Of a stretch of 64,000 nt of DNA, positions 1 to 8,788 are shown one piece after another. A program made the translations under genes and the position numbers. Within the stretch, counting starts at the first letter, position 1. Each line of letters begins with the position of its first letter. Under the pieces are notes generated by a model. The model saw only the letters and a list, made by a program, of their open reading frames with translations. It had not been told where the DNA came from and made no database searches. Source of the DNA: Flavobacterium bizetiae (lineage in GTDB: Bacteria; Bacteroidota; Bacteroidia; Flavobacteriales; Flavobacteriaceae); NCBI RefSeq assembly GCF_902804475.1, contig NZ_CADCSU010000078.1, positions 1 to 64,000 of the forward strand, read 5' to 3'.

Positions 1-132
1 ATATAACATATATGGTTTGAATATCAGAATAAAGTTGAACGCGATAACTACTATTTTTAACTCAAATGAACTTATATAACTTATATGGTTTTGTCATTTC
101 TTATCTTTGTATTTTAAACTTAAAACATCATT
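1..132. repeat. Intergenic start with two copies of a TATATGGTTT motif
   Basis: This stretch upstream of the hydrolase has no gene. It carries two related motifs, ATATAACATATATGGTTTGA at 1-20 and a version ending CTTATATGGTTTTG at 73-93. A third relative lies at 44266-44287. The copies sit only in intergenic DNA. Whether they are a dispersed repeat or a regulatory site is not decided by the sequence. Confidence 0.4.
102..109 (+). promoter_or_regulatory. Candidate -7 promoter box (TATCTTTG)
   Basis: TATCTTTG fits the Bacteroidota -7 consensus TAnnTTTG and lies 23 bases before the TTG start of the hydrolase. No correctly spaced upstream TTG is visible, so only half of the promoter is supported. 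Confidence 0.5.
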
Positions 133-909
133 TTGAAAACTCTATCATATAAAAATACCAAGATCTCGTATACTGATTCAGGTGACGGAACTACAATTGT
201 ATTGCTTCACGGCTTTTTAGAAAACAAAAAAATGTGGAAAGATTATGTTACGTTCTTCTCTGATAAATACCGCGTTATCACGATTGATTTATTAGGTCAC
301 GGCGAATCTGATTCTTTGGGATATGTTCATTCTATGGAGGAAAATGCCAATGTAGTTCAGGAAGTTTTACAACATTTAAAAATTGAAAAAGCGACAGTTC
401 TTGGGCATTCTATGGGTGGTTATGTTGGTTTGGCTTTCGCCGAATTATTCCCAAAGAACATCAATAAACTGGTTTTATTAAATTCGACATCAAAAGCTGA
501 TAGTCACGAGAAAAAAATAAATCGAAATCGCGCCATCAAAGCGGTAAAACAAAATTATGTAAACTTTGTAAGTCTTGCGATTGGTAATTTGTTCAGTGAA
601 AACAACAGAACAAGATTGGCTGATGAAATAGAAAAAGCAAAAGTTCAGGCACTAAAAACACCTTTGCAAGGAATTGTTGCTTCGCTGGAAGGAATGAAAG
701 TCAGGAAAGACAGAGAATCACTTTTAAAACAAAATCTATTTCCCACTTTATTGATTTTAGGTAAAAAAGATCCTGTTTTAAACTACGAAGAAAATAGTAC
801 TCAAATCGAAAATACAAACACAAAACTGGTTTCTTTTGAAGACGGACATATGAGCCAGATTGAAAATAAAGAAGAACTGAAAACTGTTTTATTGGATTTT
901 TTCGAATAA
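133..909 (+). CDS. Alpha/beta-fold hydrolase
   Basis: A 258-residue cytoplasmic alpha/beta hydrolase of the esterase or haloperoxidase-like group, without signal peptide or membrane segment. Visible landmarks are the oxyanion motif HGF at residues 26-28, the nucleophile elbow GHSMGG at 91-96 (Ser93), an acid in LGKKDP (Asp213) and the catalytic histidine in EDGHM (His239), so the triad is complete. The start is TTG, 23 bases after a TATCTTTG box; no ATG fits the N-terminal beta strand. The gene stands alone and ends at a strong terminator. The substrate cannot be told from the sequence. Confidence 0.88.
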   Translation: MKTLSYKNTKISYTDSGDGTTIVLLHGFLENKKMWKDYVTFFSDKYRVITIDLLGHGESDSLGYVHSMEENANVVQEVLQHLKIEKATVLGHSMGGYVGLAFAELFPKNINKLVLLNSTSKADSHEKKINRNRAIKAVKQNYVNFVSLAIGNLFSENNRTRLADEIEKAKVQALKTPLQGIVASLEGMKVRKDRESLLKQNLFPTLLILGKKDPVLNYEENSTQIENTNTKLVSFEDGHMSQIENKEELKTVLLDFFE

Positions 910-931
910 TTGTAATCAACTTTATAAAACC

Positions 932-967
932 AAAAAAGGCTGCTCAAAAATTTTGAACAGCCTTTTT
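932..967. terminator. Bidirectional terminator hairpin
   Basis: An inverted repeat with arms AAAAAGGCTG and CAGCCTTTTT lies between the convergent hydrolase and Roadblock genes. A-rich and T-rich flanks on both sides suit termination in both directions. Confidence 0.8.
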
Positions 968-986
968 CTCATTATTGGGGGCAAAC

Positions 987-1361
987 TTATAATTTTGATA
1001 TAATGTCTTTTTTAAATTTAGCCAAAGTTGCTCTTGTTAATCCAAGATTCGCTTTTGTTGAATCAACTGCTAAATAAATAAAATATTTTCCATCTTCAGA
1101 AACATCTATAATATGTATTTGATCTGTAAGTGTTATTAAGATATCATTGATTTTTTGATCTAATCCTAAAGCTTTAATAGCATTTAACTTTGCTTTTACA
1201 ACTTCTAAATTATAAGCAGATGCTAATTCCGGGTCAAAATTTGGATTCAAAGAAAGAGAACAGTAAGACATTCCTGTTTCAACCTCGGTTACTGAAACAG
1301 CAATAAATCCGTTAATATTTTCTTTTAAATCGTTTTGGAAATTCTGTAAAAAATCTGACAT
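987..1361 (-). CDS. Roadblock/LC7-like small protein, second gene of pair A
   Basis: A 124-residue cytoplasmic protein without signal peptide. Its alternating strands and helices and segments such as NGFIAVSVTEVETG and IHIIDVSEDGKYFIYLAVD resemble the Roadblock/LC7 fold, which in bacteria (for example MglB) binds or regulates Ras-like GTPases. It is a clear paralogue of the protein at 13628-14008: both carry FDPELAxAYNLEVVKAKL and ILITLxxQIHIID. It lies 18 bases after the partner at 1380-1700, so the two are probably cotranscribed. No GTPase gene is in the window. The family assignment is from pattern, not a profile search. Confidence 0.7.
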   Translation of the reverse strand: MSDFLQNFQNDLKENINGFIAVSVTEVETGMSYCSLSLNPNFDPELASAYNLEVVKAKLNAIKALGLDQKINDILITLTDQIHIIDVSEDGKYFIYLAVDSTKANLGLTRATLAKFKKDIISKL

Positions 1362-1379
1362 GTTTTAATTGTATTTAAA

Positions 1380-1700
1380 TTAATTATTGAAAACGGTATC
1401 CATCTTGCGAAGCAAAAGTCCCATCTTACTTATATCTTTAGAAAGCAGCGCAACACAGTTATCGTATTCGTCTTTGTTGGCTACCACAATACCTTCTTTG
1501 TTCTTAATCATGACTTGTTTAAGATCCCCGTTATTTACATCTTCAGACATTTCTAAACACATCTTTAATATCATTCCAATCATTGCCGCGACGTTGCCGT
1601 CATACTCTAAATTAACCGATTCGAGTAAGATACCATCTATGTTAAAAGTTAATCCGGATTCGGCTCCTGTTTCTTGTACGAGTGTGTTTAAATCAATCAT
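1380..1700 (-). CDS. Roadblock/LC7 domain protein, first gene of pair A
   Basis: A 106-residue protein starting MIDLNTLVQ. The body (FNIDGILLESVNLEYDGN, then VMIKNKEGIVVANK, then a last strand GLLLRKMD) follows the Roadblock/LC7 layout. The reading frame stays open upstream to 1796, but the ATG at 1700 is preferred because a TATCTTTG promoter box lies at 1731-1738, inside the would-be extension. It is paralogous to the protein at 13238-13594 (shared LKQ...K..EG.V..NK and GLL.R). The expected role is a scaffold or GTPase regulator at the membrane or cytoskeleton; this is inferred from the family. Confidence 0.72.
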   Translation of the reverse strand: MIDLNTLVQETGAESGLTFNIDGILLESVNLEYDGNVAAMIGMILKMCLEMSEDVNNGDLKQVMIKNKEGIVVANKDEYDNCVALLSKDISKMGLLLRKMDTVFNN

Positions 1701-1730
1701 ATTCTTATTTATTTCATTTTTTAAGAAGTT

Positions 1731-1738
1731 CAAAGATA
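1731..1738 (-). promoter_or_regulatory. -7 promoter box for Roadblock pair A
   Basis: On the reverse strand the sequence reads TATCTTTG, a full match to TAnnTTTG, about 30 bases before the ATG at 1700. It decides the start of the downstream gene. No well-spaced upstream TTG is seen. Confidence 0.55.
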
Positions 1739-1963
1739 TTTTAATAAACAGAATTGTCCGATAAACACTTGTTAAAAAAAAGGCACACCTAACCATTTGA
1801 ACTACTTTTAATTATACCATAGTGTTTCTTAAATTTTAAAATAAACTTTTCAAAAAACGTTAACAAAAAAAGAATATTTGTCTGGAAAAGCAACATTATA
1901 ATTCAGATATCTTAAATGTTATTCCAACGCTTGTAACAAACGAGATTTACTCGAAGTTTTTCA

Positions 1964-1971
1964 TAGATTTG
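1964..1971 (+). promoter_or_regulatory. -7 promoter box for the 49-residue ORF
   Basis: TAGATTTG matches TAnnTTTG and ends 11 bases before the ATG at 1983, so a transcript would have a very short leader. No upstream TTG at the usual distance is visible. Confidence 0.5.
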
Positions 1972-1982
1972 CAAAAAAAATT

Positions 1983-2132
1983 ATGGAAACAAAAACTGTT
2001 GACGAACTACGTTTTGACTTAAATGTAAAATTGATGAAATTTAGAAGATTTCGTTTTGAAAACGGAAGCATAAATAATCCTGATTTGCAGGAACGCGCAA
2101 AAAAAGGATTCTTTAAAAAGATTTTTAGCTAA
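1983..2132 (+). CDS. Small basic protein of 49 residues
   Basis: An ATG-started frame encodes METKTVDELRFDLN... ending KKGFFKKIFS. It is rich in Lys, Arg and Phe, has no signal or membrane segment, and is predicted to be mostly helical. Support for it being a gene is the TAGATTTG box just upstream and otherwise unexplained space between divergent units. I do not recognise the family. A small nucleic-acid- or membrane-surface-binding protein is possible but unproven. Confidence 0.55.
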   Translation: METKTVDELRFDLNVKLMKFRRFRFENGSINNPDLQERAKKGFFKKIFS

Positions 2133-2139
2133 AAGCCCC

Positions 2140-2814
2140 CTACAAAAGCTCCAAATCTACCAAATAACCTTTCTCAACCAATTCTGCATTATTCCTGATG
2201 TAATGCGTTTTACCATCTTTAATCAAAACAACCTGAGTCGAAATTTTGATTACATTTTTATAATTGTGATCGGTAATCACAATTCCCTTTTTTTCTGAAT
2301 TTTTTTTAATCAATTCATTGACTACATCTACCATTATTGGCGACAATCCGTTATAAGGTTCATCGAGTAAAACAAACTTTGAAGAGTTAAAAAGGACTAT
2401 TTTTATTTCGAGATATCGCAGTTCTCCACCAGACAAGTGACCTATTCTTTTACCCAAAATAGCCTGAATAAACTCATCTTCGCAGAAAAATTTTATTTTT
2501 TGTTTATCGATCGATAATAGAATTGCCTTTTTTACAGACAAATGATTTGGAATAAATTGTTCCTGCGACAAATAACTAATATCGTTGAATACATTATTTT
2601 CGTTATTTTTTGAAACCGAATCGATACGGATACATTTGTTTGGAGCCGATAGTAACCCGATTATTATTTTTAATAAAGTTGATTTTCCGGAACCATTTCT
2701 TCCTAACAAACCAATAATCTGCGAGGTTTCGCATTTTAAATAAACATCTGATAGAATTACTCTGTCATTGTATTTCTTTTGAATTCCGTCGACTTCTAAA
2801 ATATGTTTTTTCAA
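2140..2814 (-). CDS. ABC transporter ATP-binding protein
   Basis: A 224-residue nucleotide-binding subunit with all ABC motifs: Walker A GRNGSGKST (38-46), Q-loop SQEQ (83-86), signature LSGGE (127-131), Walker B FVLLDEP (147-153) and the switch histidine in TDHN (His183). It starts with TTG at 2814, and this TTG overlaps the TGA of the upstream membrane gene, which suggests translational coupling. The neighbouring 82-residue protein is too small to be a usual permease, so the exported substrate and the full transporter are unknown. Confidence 0.88.
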   Translation of the reverse strand: MKKHILEVDGIQKKYNDRVILSDVYLKCETSQIIGLLGRNGSGKSTLLKIIIGLLSAPNKCIRIDSVSKNNENNVFNDISYLSQEQFIPNHLSVKKAILLSIDKQKIKFFCEDEFIQAILGKRIGHLSGGELRYLEIKIVLFNSSKFVLLDEPYNGLSPIMVDVVNELIKKNSEKKGIVITDHNYKNVIKISTQVVLIKDGKTHYIRNNAELVEKGYLVDLELL

Positions 2815-3059
2815 AATATTTTCTTTATTAAAAAGACAATCAAGCCCATTAAAATTGTAGTACCAAAAGTCATCAGATAACTCATAATTAAAAGCCAGAT
2901 TTTTGAAATTCCGTTATTCGAATAAAACAAATAATCATTTCTTCTATACAATTCCTTAAAACCAATGCTCATCAAAAAACCGAAACTCAGAAACATTATA
3001 AAAAAATAATCAAACCCGCCCAATACAACAGCAATAGCACAAACAGTTAAGTTGATCAC
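2811..3059 (-). CDS. Small membrane protein coupled to the ABC ATPase
   Basis: An 82-residue protein with two hydrophobic regions, about residues 5-33 and 52-78, separated by a charged loop (KELYRRNDYLFY). The gene overlaps the ABC ATPase start by four bases and follows the nuclease gene at 3108 on the same strand after 48 bases. It may be a membrane anchor or minimal permease for the ATPase. I do not recognise a named family. Confidence 0.68.
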   Translation of the reverse strand: MINLTVCAIAVVLGGFDYFFIMFLSFGFLMSIGFKELYRRNDYLFYSNNGISKIWLLIMSYLMTFGTTILMGLIVFLIKKIF

Positions 3060-3107
3060 TAAAGTGGTTTTAAAAAATTCGAATATATTACTTAGCTTTC
3101 TGATACT

Positions 3108-5873
3108 TTATAAGATTTTTTCCTCAAAAGGAATATTAACATTAAAGATCTCCGTAAGCAAAATCACGATTTCTTCTATATAATTCTTCAAAATCTCGTT
3201 TGAAACTACCATATCCAACTCCTTTTCTTCTTTAAACCCAAAAGGAAGAAATCCTGATTTTAGATTTTTAAAAGAAATAATTCCTACTTCGATAGGCAAA
3301 CCAGCAGCTTCATTTTCGAACATAAACGCATAAGCCAAAACCTGAATGATTTTATCGTTTTTAAGCTCTTGTGTTAATCCGTTCCAGGACTTCAATACAA
3401 CATTCGTTTTTTCGACTTTACCGGTCTTATAATCGATGATTCTGATTTTACCGTTACGCAACTCAATTCTATCGACATTTCCTTTTATTAAAACCGGAAA
3501 TGGCAATTTAGGATGGTTTAATTGGCGTTCGTATGTTTTTTCTAAAGCTATGATTTTTATTGCGTCTCCGTTTTTGACAGCTTCTAATTCCATTTTCAGA
3601 AAATTAGAAACGTTTCGTTTCGCCACTTCAAAAGCCAAAAGATTACGCCCTTTTTTAATCTCGCCTTCTTTATAAACTACTTTAAATTGTCTGAGAACTT
3701 CATCATCCAGTAATTTAAAACAATTTTCGATATCTCCTTCCGAAATAAATTTCTCCACAAAAGGATCATACAATGCTTTTAATGTTTCGTGAATTATCGT
3801 TCCTAATGTATTCAGCGCGATATTTTCCTCTACCTCTTCTACTTCACGAATACGAAGTATTTTTTGAAAATAAAATTCAATCGGATTTCGAATATAACTC
3901 GTCAATGCCGAAGGTGAAAAACCAGCCGTTGCTATTTCCTTTAAACGTTCCATCACCGCATCAGATTTATCTACGATCATTGGCTGATATGCTGATGTTG
4001 GCAAAACAGGATTATAAATATCAAATGTTAGATTGTGTTTCGATTGCTTTTCGACTTCTAATTGTGTTATAAAACGGCTTCGTTCTCCGGCATCTAAACC
4101 ATCATTTTCCGTATTATAAATTAGATAGATATTTTTGGCTCTTTGCAGTAAGTGATAAAAGTGATAGGTATAAATAGCATCTTTTTCTTTAAAAGTTGGC
4201 AACCCTAATTCTCTTTTAACATCATAAGGAATAAATGAATTCTGAGATTTTCCGGCAGGAAACTTTCCTTCATTCATAGAAGTTACAATCACGGTATCAA
4301 AATCCAAAACACGACTTTCCAATACTCCCATGATTTGCAAACCACGCAAAGGCTCACCTTCAAACGATACTTCGGCTACATCAATAATTTGTTTATAAAT
4401 AGCATGCAAAGTATCTATATTGTCGATATGATGATGTTGAGAATAATAATTAATCAATTTATTAATGACTTTAAAAACCGCAAACACAAACGCTTTTGCA
4501 ATCTTTTCCTCTTCATTATCATTACTAAAATTTTCTTTGATTAAAAGTAAAAGTGCCGATACATTCTCCAGAACTGCAATTGATCCATTTTCCCATTTCT
4601 GAAACAACAATTTAAACAATTGCGACGGATAGGAGTTAAGTTCAATAATTCGGCTATGGGTAATAAAAGTATAATTATTCTCTTTGATTATTCTAACCAA
4701 ATTGCCTGAGTTTGCATAAGGCTCCACCAAAGGATGGGTTAAAATATCAAGCACATCTTTATAATAAAAAACATAACTATCACCTTTTCTGGAAAGTGCA
4801 TTGGTATGCATTTTAAATAATTTTGCAATCAATATTTGCGACGGATTATTTTTTCCTGAATATCCCATTGTAATATTCAAACTTCCAACAGACGAAGGCA
4901 ATGAATATAAAACCGGCATTAATAAATTTTCCTCACCAAGTACAATAGCAACTTTATCCAATGAAGTTTCAGGGTTTTCATTGATTATATTTTCTACAAT
5001 ACTCCCTGCTAATTTTGCCTGCCCAATTGTTTTAGGAGTTCCTATTACCTGAATATTCTTAGATTGAGAAAAATCATCTACAATCCATTCAAAGATATTT
5101 GATTTATAATGTTTCCAGTTTTCTTTAAAGCGACGCACAAAAAGTCCTGCATCGTGATACGGATCATTAAGAAAGGTTTGATCTACATCCCAATAAATTT
5201 TAGCCTGATCTAATGCTAATAGATGTTGTACAATTTTTTCTTCGGCAGCATTTAAAGCATTAAAACCGGCGAAAATATAATTTCTGTTTGAAATTGTATT
5301 CGAAAAGTGATTTAGATTATTTACAGCTTCTCTATAAATCAAACCCTGATACCCGATTGATTTATTCAGTAAGTGATTGTATAATGAATCATAGTATAAA
5401 GGCAAAAGTTTCCAGAAATCAATATAATTTTCCAGAAGCTTGGTTTTATTTTCAACCTCAATTCCCCATTTTTTGATGTCTTCGATATCATTCAAATAGG
5501 ATAAAACATGAGCTGGATCTAATAAGTAGCGATCGATTTCATTAAAATCCTGCAAAAGTGTTTTCGCCCAATTAGCAAATAGTTCAAATGATTGCTGATG
5601 TTGTTTTTCTGTTACAGAAAGATAAACTTCATAAAACTCGAACAAAAGCTCGATCGAATCTATAGATCGAATAGATGCTACATCTTGTACAAAGTCTTCG
5701 ATACTAATAATTTCCGGAGAAAGAATAGTTTTGCTAGTTTCATTTTTCAAAGCTTCAATCAAAAAAACCTTAGCCCTTTTGTTTGGCAAAACAATAGTAG
5801 TTTCAGTAAGTTTATCCGAATAATCCTGAATTATAACGGCTGCAATTTTTCCGAGAAAAGAAGTATTTATCAT
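3108..5873 (-). CDS. AddB-like PD-(D/E)XK nuclease
   Basis: A 921-residue protein of the AddB/RexB-like group, the second subunit of a RecBCD-type double-strand-break resection enzyme. The N-terminal part is a helicase-like region beginning with TTIVLPNKRAKVFL. The C-terminal RecB-family nuclease is visible as GNVDRI followed by IIDYKTG (Asp about 813, Lys about 815). The frame is open to 5900, but the ATG at 5873 is chosen because the extension would run through the terminator of the OmpA gene. The likely partner, an AddA-like helicase, is encoded 3 kb away at 8789-11947, separated by ompA and kbl. Confidence 0.8.
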   Translation of the reverse strand: MINTSFLGKIAAVIIQDYSDKLTETTIVLPNKRAKVFLIEALKNETSKTILSPEIISIEDFVQDVASIRSIDSIELLFEFYEVYLSVTEKQHQQSFELFANWAKTLLQDFNEIDRYLLDPAHVLSYLNDIEDIKKWGIEVENKTKLLENYIDFWKLLPLYYDSLYNHLLNKSIGYQGLIYREAVNNLNHFSNTISNRNYIFAGFNALNAAEEKIVQHLLALDQAKIYWDVDQTFLNDPYHDAGLFVRRFKENWKHYKSNIFEWIVDDFSQSKNIQVIGTPKTIGQAKLAGSIVENIINENPETSLDKVAIVLGEENLLMPVLYSLPSSVGSLNITMGYSGKNNPSQILIAKLFKMHTNALSRKGDSYVFYYKDVLDILTHPLVEPYANSGNLVRIIKENNYTFITHSRIIELNSYPSQLFKLLFQKWENGSIAVLENVSALLLLIKENFSNDNEEEKIAKAFVFAVFKVINKLINYYSQHHHIDNIDTLHAIYKQIIDVAEVSFEGEPLRGLQIMGVLESRVLDFDTVIVTSMNEGKFPAGKSQNSFIPYDVKRELGLPTFKEKDAIYTYHFYHLLQRAKNIYLIYNTENDGLDAGERSRFITQLEVEKQSKHNLTFDIYNPVLPTSAYQPMIVDKSDAVMERLKEIATAGFSPSALTSYIRNPIEFYFQKILRIREVEEVEENIALNTLGTIIHETLKALYDPFVEKFISEGDIENCFKLLDDEVLRQFKVVYKEGEIKKGRNLLAFEVAKRNVSNFLKMELEAVKNGDAIKIIALEKTYERQLNHPKLPFPVLIKGNVDRIELRNGKIRIIDYKTGKVEKTNVVLKSWNGLTQELKNDKIIQVLAYAFMFENEAAGLPIEVGIISFKNLKSGFLPFGFKEEKELDMVVSNEILKNYIEEIVILLTEIFNVNIPFEEKIL

Positions 5874-5883
5874 TTGATAAAAA

Positions 5884-5915
5884 TAAAAAAAGCCATTCAA
5901 TTAAGAATGGCTTTT
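5884..5915 (-). terminator. Terminator of the OmpA-family gene
   Basis: On the reverse strand, arms AAAAGCCATTC and GAATGGCTTTT form a hairpin followed by a T run, about 20 bases after the OmpA stop codon. Confidence 0.8.
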
Positions 5916-5936
5916 AGTATTTATTTAGAAAGTAAA

Positions 5937-7400
5937 TTAGATTTTACCTTGGTATTTAGAACCAATGTGTCTAATTTCTGTTCTTCTGTTTTGTGCTTTA
6001 CCTGCAGCAGTTTTGTTACTTGCAACTGGTTGAGAAGATCCAAATCCTTTAGCAACTAAGTTTTCTGGATTAACACCTCTTTCGATTAATGCATTCATAA
6101 CAGCGTTTGCTCTATCTTGAGAAAGTTTGTCATTGATTTTTGCAGAACCTGTACTATCTGTGTGTCCTTCAATAGAGAATTTCGCGTTTGGATAGTTTTT
6201 AAGGATTTCTTTAATAGCATCTAATCTAGCTGGAGTTTCTTTGTCACCAGTTTTGAAAGTAGCTTTTCCTGAGTTAAAGTATACCGCTCTAGCTTGAACT
6301 TTAAGATCTTCTAAAGCTTCAGTAGTTACTTCAGGACAACCTCTGTTAGAAGCAGGACCGTAAACTGTAGGACAATCATCATCTTTATCAGCAACACCAT
6401 CTTTGTCAGCGTCTAAGAAAGGACAACCACCATTTTCTTTAGGACCAGCAACTGTAGGACATTTGTCATCTTTGTCTGGAACACCATCTCCGTCAGTATC
6501 AGGACATCCGTTGAATTGTTTCAATCCTGGAGTATCTGGACAAGCATCATCTTTATCAGCGATTCCGTCTCCGTCTCTATCAGGACATCCGTTTAATGCA
6601 GCTAAACCAAATTCAGTTGGACAAGCATCACTAGCGTCAACGATTCCATCTCCGTCAGTATCAGGACATCCGTTGAATTGTTTTAAACCAGCAACATCTG
6701 GACAAGCATCATCTTTATCGTAGATTCCGTCTCCGTCAGTATCTTTACCTCCGAATTTGAAAACTAGACCAGCAGTATGTTGAAAGTGAGATGGAGCATC
6801 TGGAGTTCCAGAAGCATCTTGTCTATCACCACTAACTGACCATTTGTATCTTGTAGCAAGCTCAAGACCAATAGCATCTGTAAACCAGAAAGTTAATCCA
6901 GCACCTGGATTAACAGTTCCATAACTGCTATCGCCAAAGAAAGTATAACCTCCACCAACAGATAACGAAGGATCGATTACTTTAGATTTAATTAATTCCT
7001 GGAAGCTATATTTAATAGTAGCATCAATTCCGTAGTACATTAAATCACCAGGATTACTTACAACATTACCTCTATTATCGTGAGCAGGATTGCTTGGATC
7101 GAAAGTAACATATTTATCAATTTTGTTTACAGATCCTTGTAAACCAACAGAGAAACCACTACCTACATATCTAGACACACCAATGTAAGATAAAGAAGGA
7201 AGAATATTCCAGTTGTCTTTTACAGCGAAAGGCTGAGAAAAGTGTTGATCAAAGAAACCACTCCCTGCACCAGAACTGGTTCTAGTGTCAACGGCATTAA
7301 CTCCAAAAGAGATAGCCCATGGATTGTTACTGTCTTGTGCGTGAGAACTTAAACCCATCACCATCATCACAGCAACTAAAAGTTTGTTAAGATGTTTCAT
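5937..7400 (-). CDS. OmpA-family outer membrane protein with thrombospondin type 3 repeats
   Basis: A 487-residue OprF/OmpA-like protein. It has a signal peptide (cleavage near SSHA/QDSN), an N-terminal eight-strand-type beta-barrel region to about residue 215, five calcium-binding thrombospondin type 3 repeats of the DxDGDGxxDxxDxCP type (about 218-357), and a C-terminal OmpA domain that binds peptidoglycan (GHTDSTGS, then LSQDRANAV). It tethers the outer membrane to the cell wall. The gene is monocistronic, with a canonical promoter at 7439-7470 and its own terminator, which fits a strongly expressed protein. Confidence 0.93.
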   Translation of the reverse strand: MKHLNKLLVAVMMVMGLSSHAQDSNNPWAISFGVNAVDTRTSSGAGSGFFDQHFSQPFAVKDNWNILPSLSYIGVSRYVGSGFSVGLQGSVNKIDKYVTFDPSNPAHDNRGNVVSNPGDLMYYGIDATIKYSFQELIKSKVIDPSLSVGGGYTFFGDSSYGTVNPGAGLTFWFTDAIGLELATRYKWSVSGDRQDASGTPDAPSHFQHTAGLVFKFGGKDTDGDGIYDKDDACPDVAGLKQFNGCPDTDGDGIVDASDACPTEFGLAALNGCPDRDGDGIADKDDACPDTPGLKQFNGCPDTDGDGVPDKDDKCPTVAGPKENGGCPFLDADKDGVADKDDDCPTVYGPASNRGCPEVTTEALEDLKVQARAVYFNSGKATFKTGDKETPARLDAIKEILKNYPNAKFSIEGHTDSTGSAKINDKLSQDRANAVMNALIERGVNPENLVAKGFGSSQPVASNKTAAGKAQNRRTEIRHIGSKYQGKI

Positions 7401-7438
7401 ACTTAATTTTTTTTAATTACAATTTAGTTAATTACAAG

Positions 7439-7470
7439 CAAAAGTAACACCAAATTTTTTAAATACAAAA
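7439..7470 (-). promoter_or_regulatory. Canonical Bacteroidota promoter of the OmpA-family gene
   Basis: On the reverse strand TTTG (7469-7466) is followed, after 19 bases, by TACTTTTG (7446-7439). Both elements and the spacing match the known Bacteroidota -33/-7 consensus. The ATG at 7400 lies about 35 bases after the predicted transcription start. Confidence 0.8.
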
Positions 7471-7513
7471 TGAAATGTTAAAAAAAACCTACAAAAATTT
7501 CCGTATGTGGAAA

Positions 7514-8707
7514 TTATATAACTTTTAACATTTTTCCGACAACTATAAAGGCCTCTATCGCCCTATCTAAGTGGTCTTTGCTATGTGCAGCAGATAATTG
7601 AACCCTAATTCTGGCTTTTTCCTTTGGCACAACAGGAAAGAAGAATCCTATTACATAAATCCCCTGTTTCAAAAGCTCATTGGCCATTGTTTGGGATAAT
7701 TTCGCATCATATAGCATCACAGGAACGATTGCAGAATCTCCATCAATGATATCAAAACCAGCTTTTTTCATTCCGTCTTTAAAATAGCTTGTATTCCACT
7801 CCAATTTATCACGCAAAGAAGTATCTTTTTTTAGTAATTCAAAAACCTTTATAGAAGCTCCAACAATAGCTGGTGCCAATGAATTTGAAAATAAATATGG
7901 ACGTGAACGCTGACGTAACAATTCTATTATTTCTTTTTTGGCAGTTGTATAACCTCCCATTGCTCCTCCAAGTGCTTTACCAAGAGTTCCGGTGATGATA
8001 TCAACTCTACCCATAACACCTTTTGCTTCAAGCGTACCTTTACCGGTAGCTCCTATAAATCCTGCAGCATGACACTCATCAACCATTACCATTGCATCGT
8101 ATTTATCTGCCAGATCGCAAATTTTATCTAAAGGCGCCACAAGACCATCCATAGAGAAAACTCCATCAGTAACAATTAATTTAAAACGAGCTCCGGCTTC
8201 ATTAGCTTTAATAAGTTGCTGTTCTAAATCTTCCATGTTGCTATTTTCGTAACGGTATCGTGCTGCTTTACACAAACGAACTCCGTCAATAATAGAAGCA
8301 TGATTTAAACTATCAGAAATAATCGCGTCGTTTTCTCCTAATAAAGGCTCAAAAACCCCACCATTTGCATCAAAAGCAGCGGCATAAAGAATTGTATCTT
8401 CTGTACCATAAAAATCAGCAATTTTTTGCTCTAATGTTTTATGAATATCCTGTGTTCCGCAAATAAAACGAACTGACGACATTCCGAAACCGTGAGTATC
8501 CATAGCATCTTTTGCAGCTTGCACTACTTCAGGATGTGATGAAAGTCCTAAATAGTTGTTGGCACAAAAATTCAAAACTTTTTCTCCTGTCGAAATTGTA
8601 ATTTCTGCATCCTGAGCAGAAGTAATAATTCGTTCTTTTTTAAAAATTCCGTTTTCTTCAATAGTTTGCAACTCACTTTGCAAATGTTCTTTTATTTTAC
8701 CGTACAT
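7514..8707 (-). CDS. kbl: Glycine C-acetyltransferase (2-amino-3-ketobutyrate CoA ligase)
   Basis: A 397-residue PLP enzyme of the alpha-oxoamine synthase family, close to the usual Kbl length. It cleaves 2-amino-3-ketobutyrate with CoA to glycine and acetyl-CoA, the second step of threonine breakdown. Seen in sequence: the substrate loop [21 protein letters not shown], and the PLP lysine in TLGKALGG at Lys244. No threonine dehydrogenase gene is nearby. It lies 81 bases downstream of the AddA-like gene on the same strand. A related serine palmitoyltransferase-type synthase is less likely. Confidence 0.88.
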   Translation of the reverse strand: MYGKIKEHLQSELQTIEENGIFKKERIITSAQDAEITISTGEKVLNFCANNYLGLSSHPEVVQAAKDAMDTHGFGMSSVRFICGTQDIHKTLEQKIADFYGTEDTILYAAAFDANGGVFEPLLGENDAIISDSLNHASIIDGVRLCKAARYRYENSNMEDLEQQLIKANEAGARFKLIVTDGVFSMDGLVAPLDKICDLADKYDAMVMVDECHAAGFIGATGKGTLEAKGVMGRVDIITGTLGKALGGAMGGYTTAKKEIIELLRQRSRPYLFSNSLAPAIVGASIKVFELLKKDTSLRDKLEWNTSYFKDGMKKAGFDIIDGDSAIVPVMLYDAKLSQTMANELLKQGIYVIGFFFPVVPKEKARIRVQLSAAHSKDHLDRAIEAFIVVGKMLKVI

Positions 8708-8788
8708 TTTTATTTATTTAAAACGTTAAAAATTAACAACTTAAACCTGTTAAGACCTAAATATCTCTTTAACATCTGATTAATTTCT

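Noticed and set aside
1387..1764. Forward-strand frame of 125 residues
   Set aside because: It is antisense to the first Roadblock gene and has no promoter box.
5874..5900. Longer start of the AddB-like gene
   Set aside because: The extension runs through the OmpA terminator hairpin.
6330..6750. Tandem DNA repeat in the ompA-like gene
   Set aside because: Explained by five thrombospondin type 3 protein repeats.
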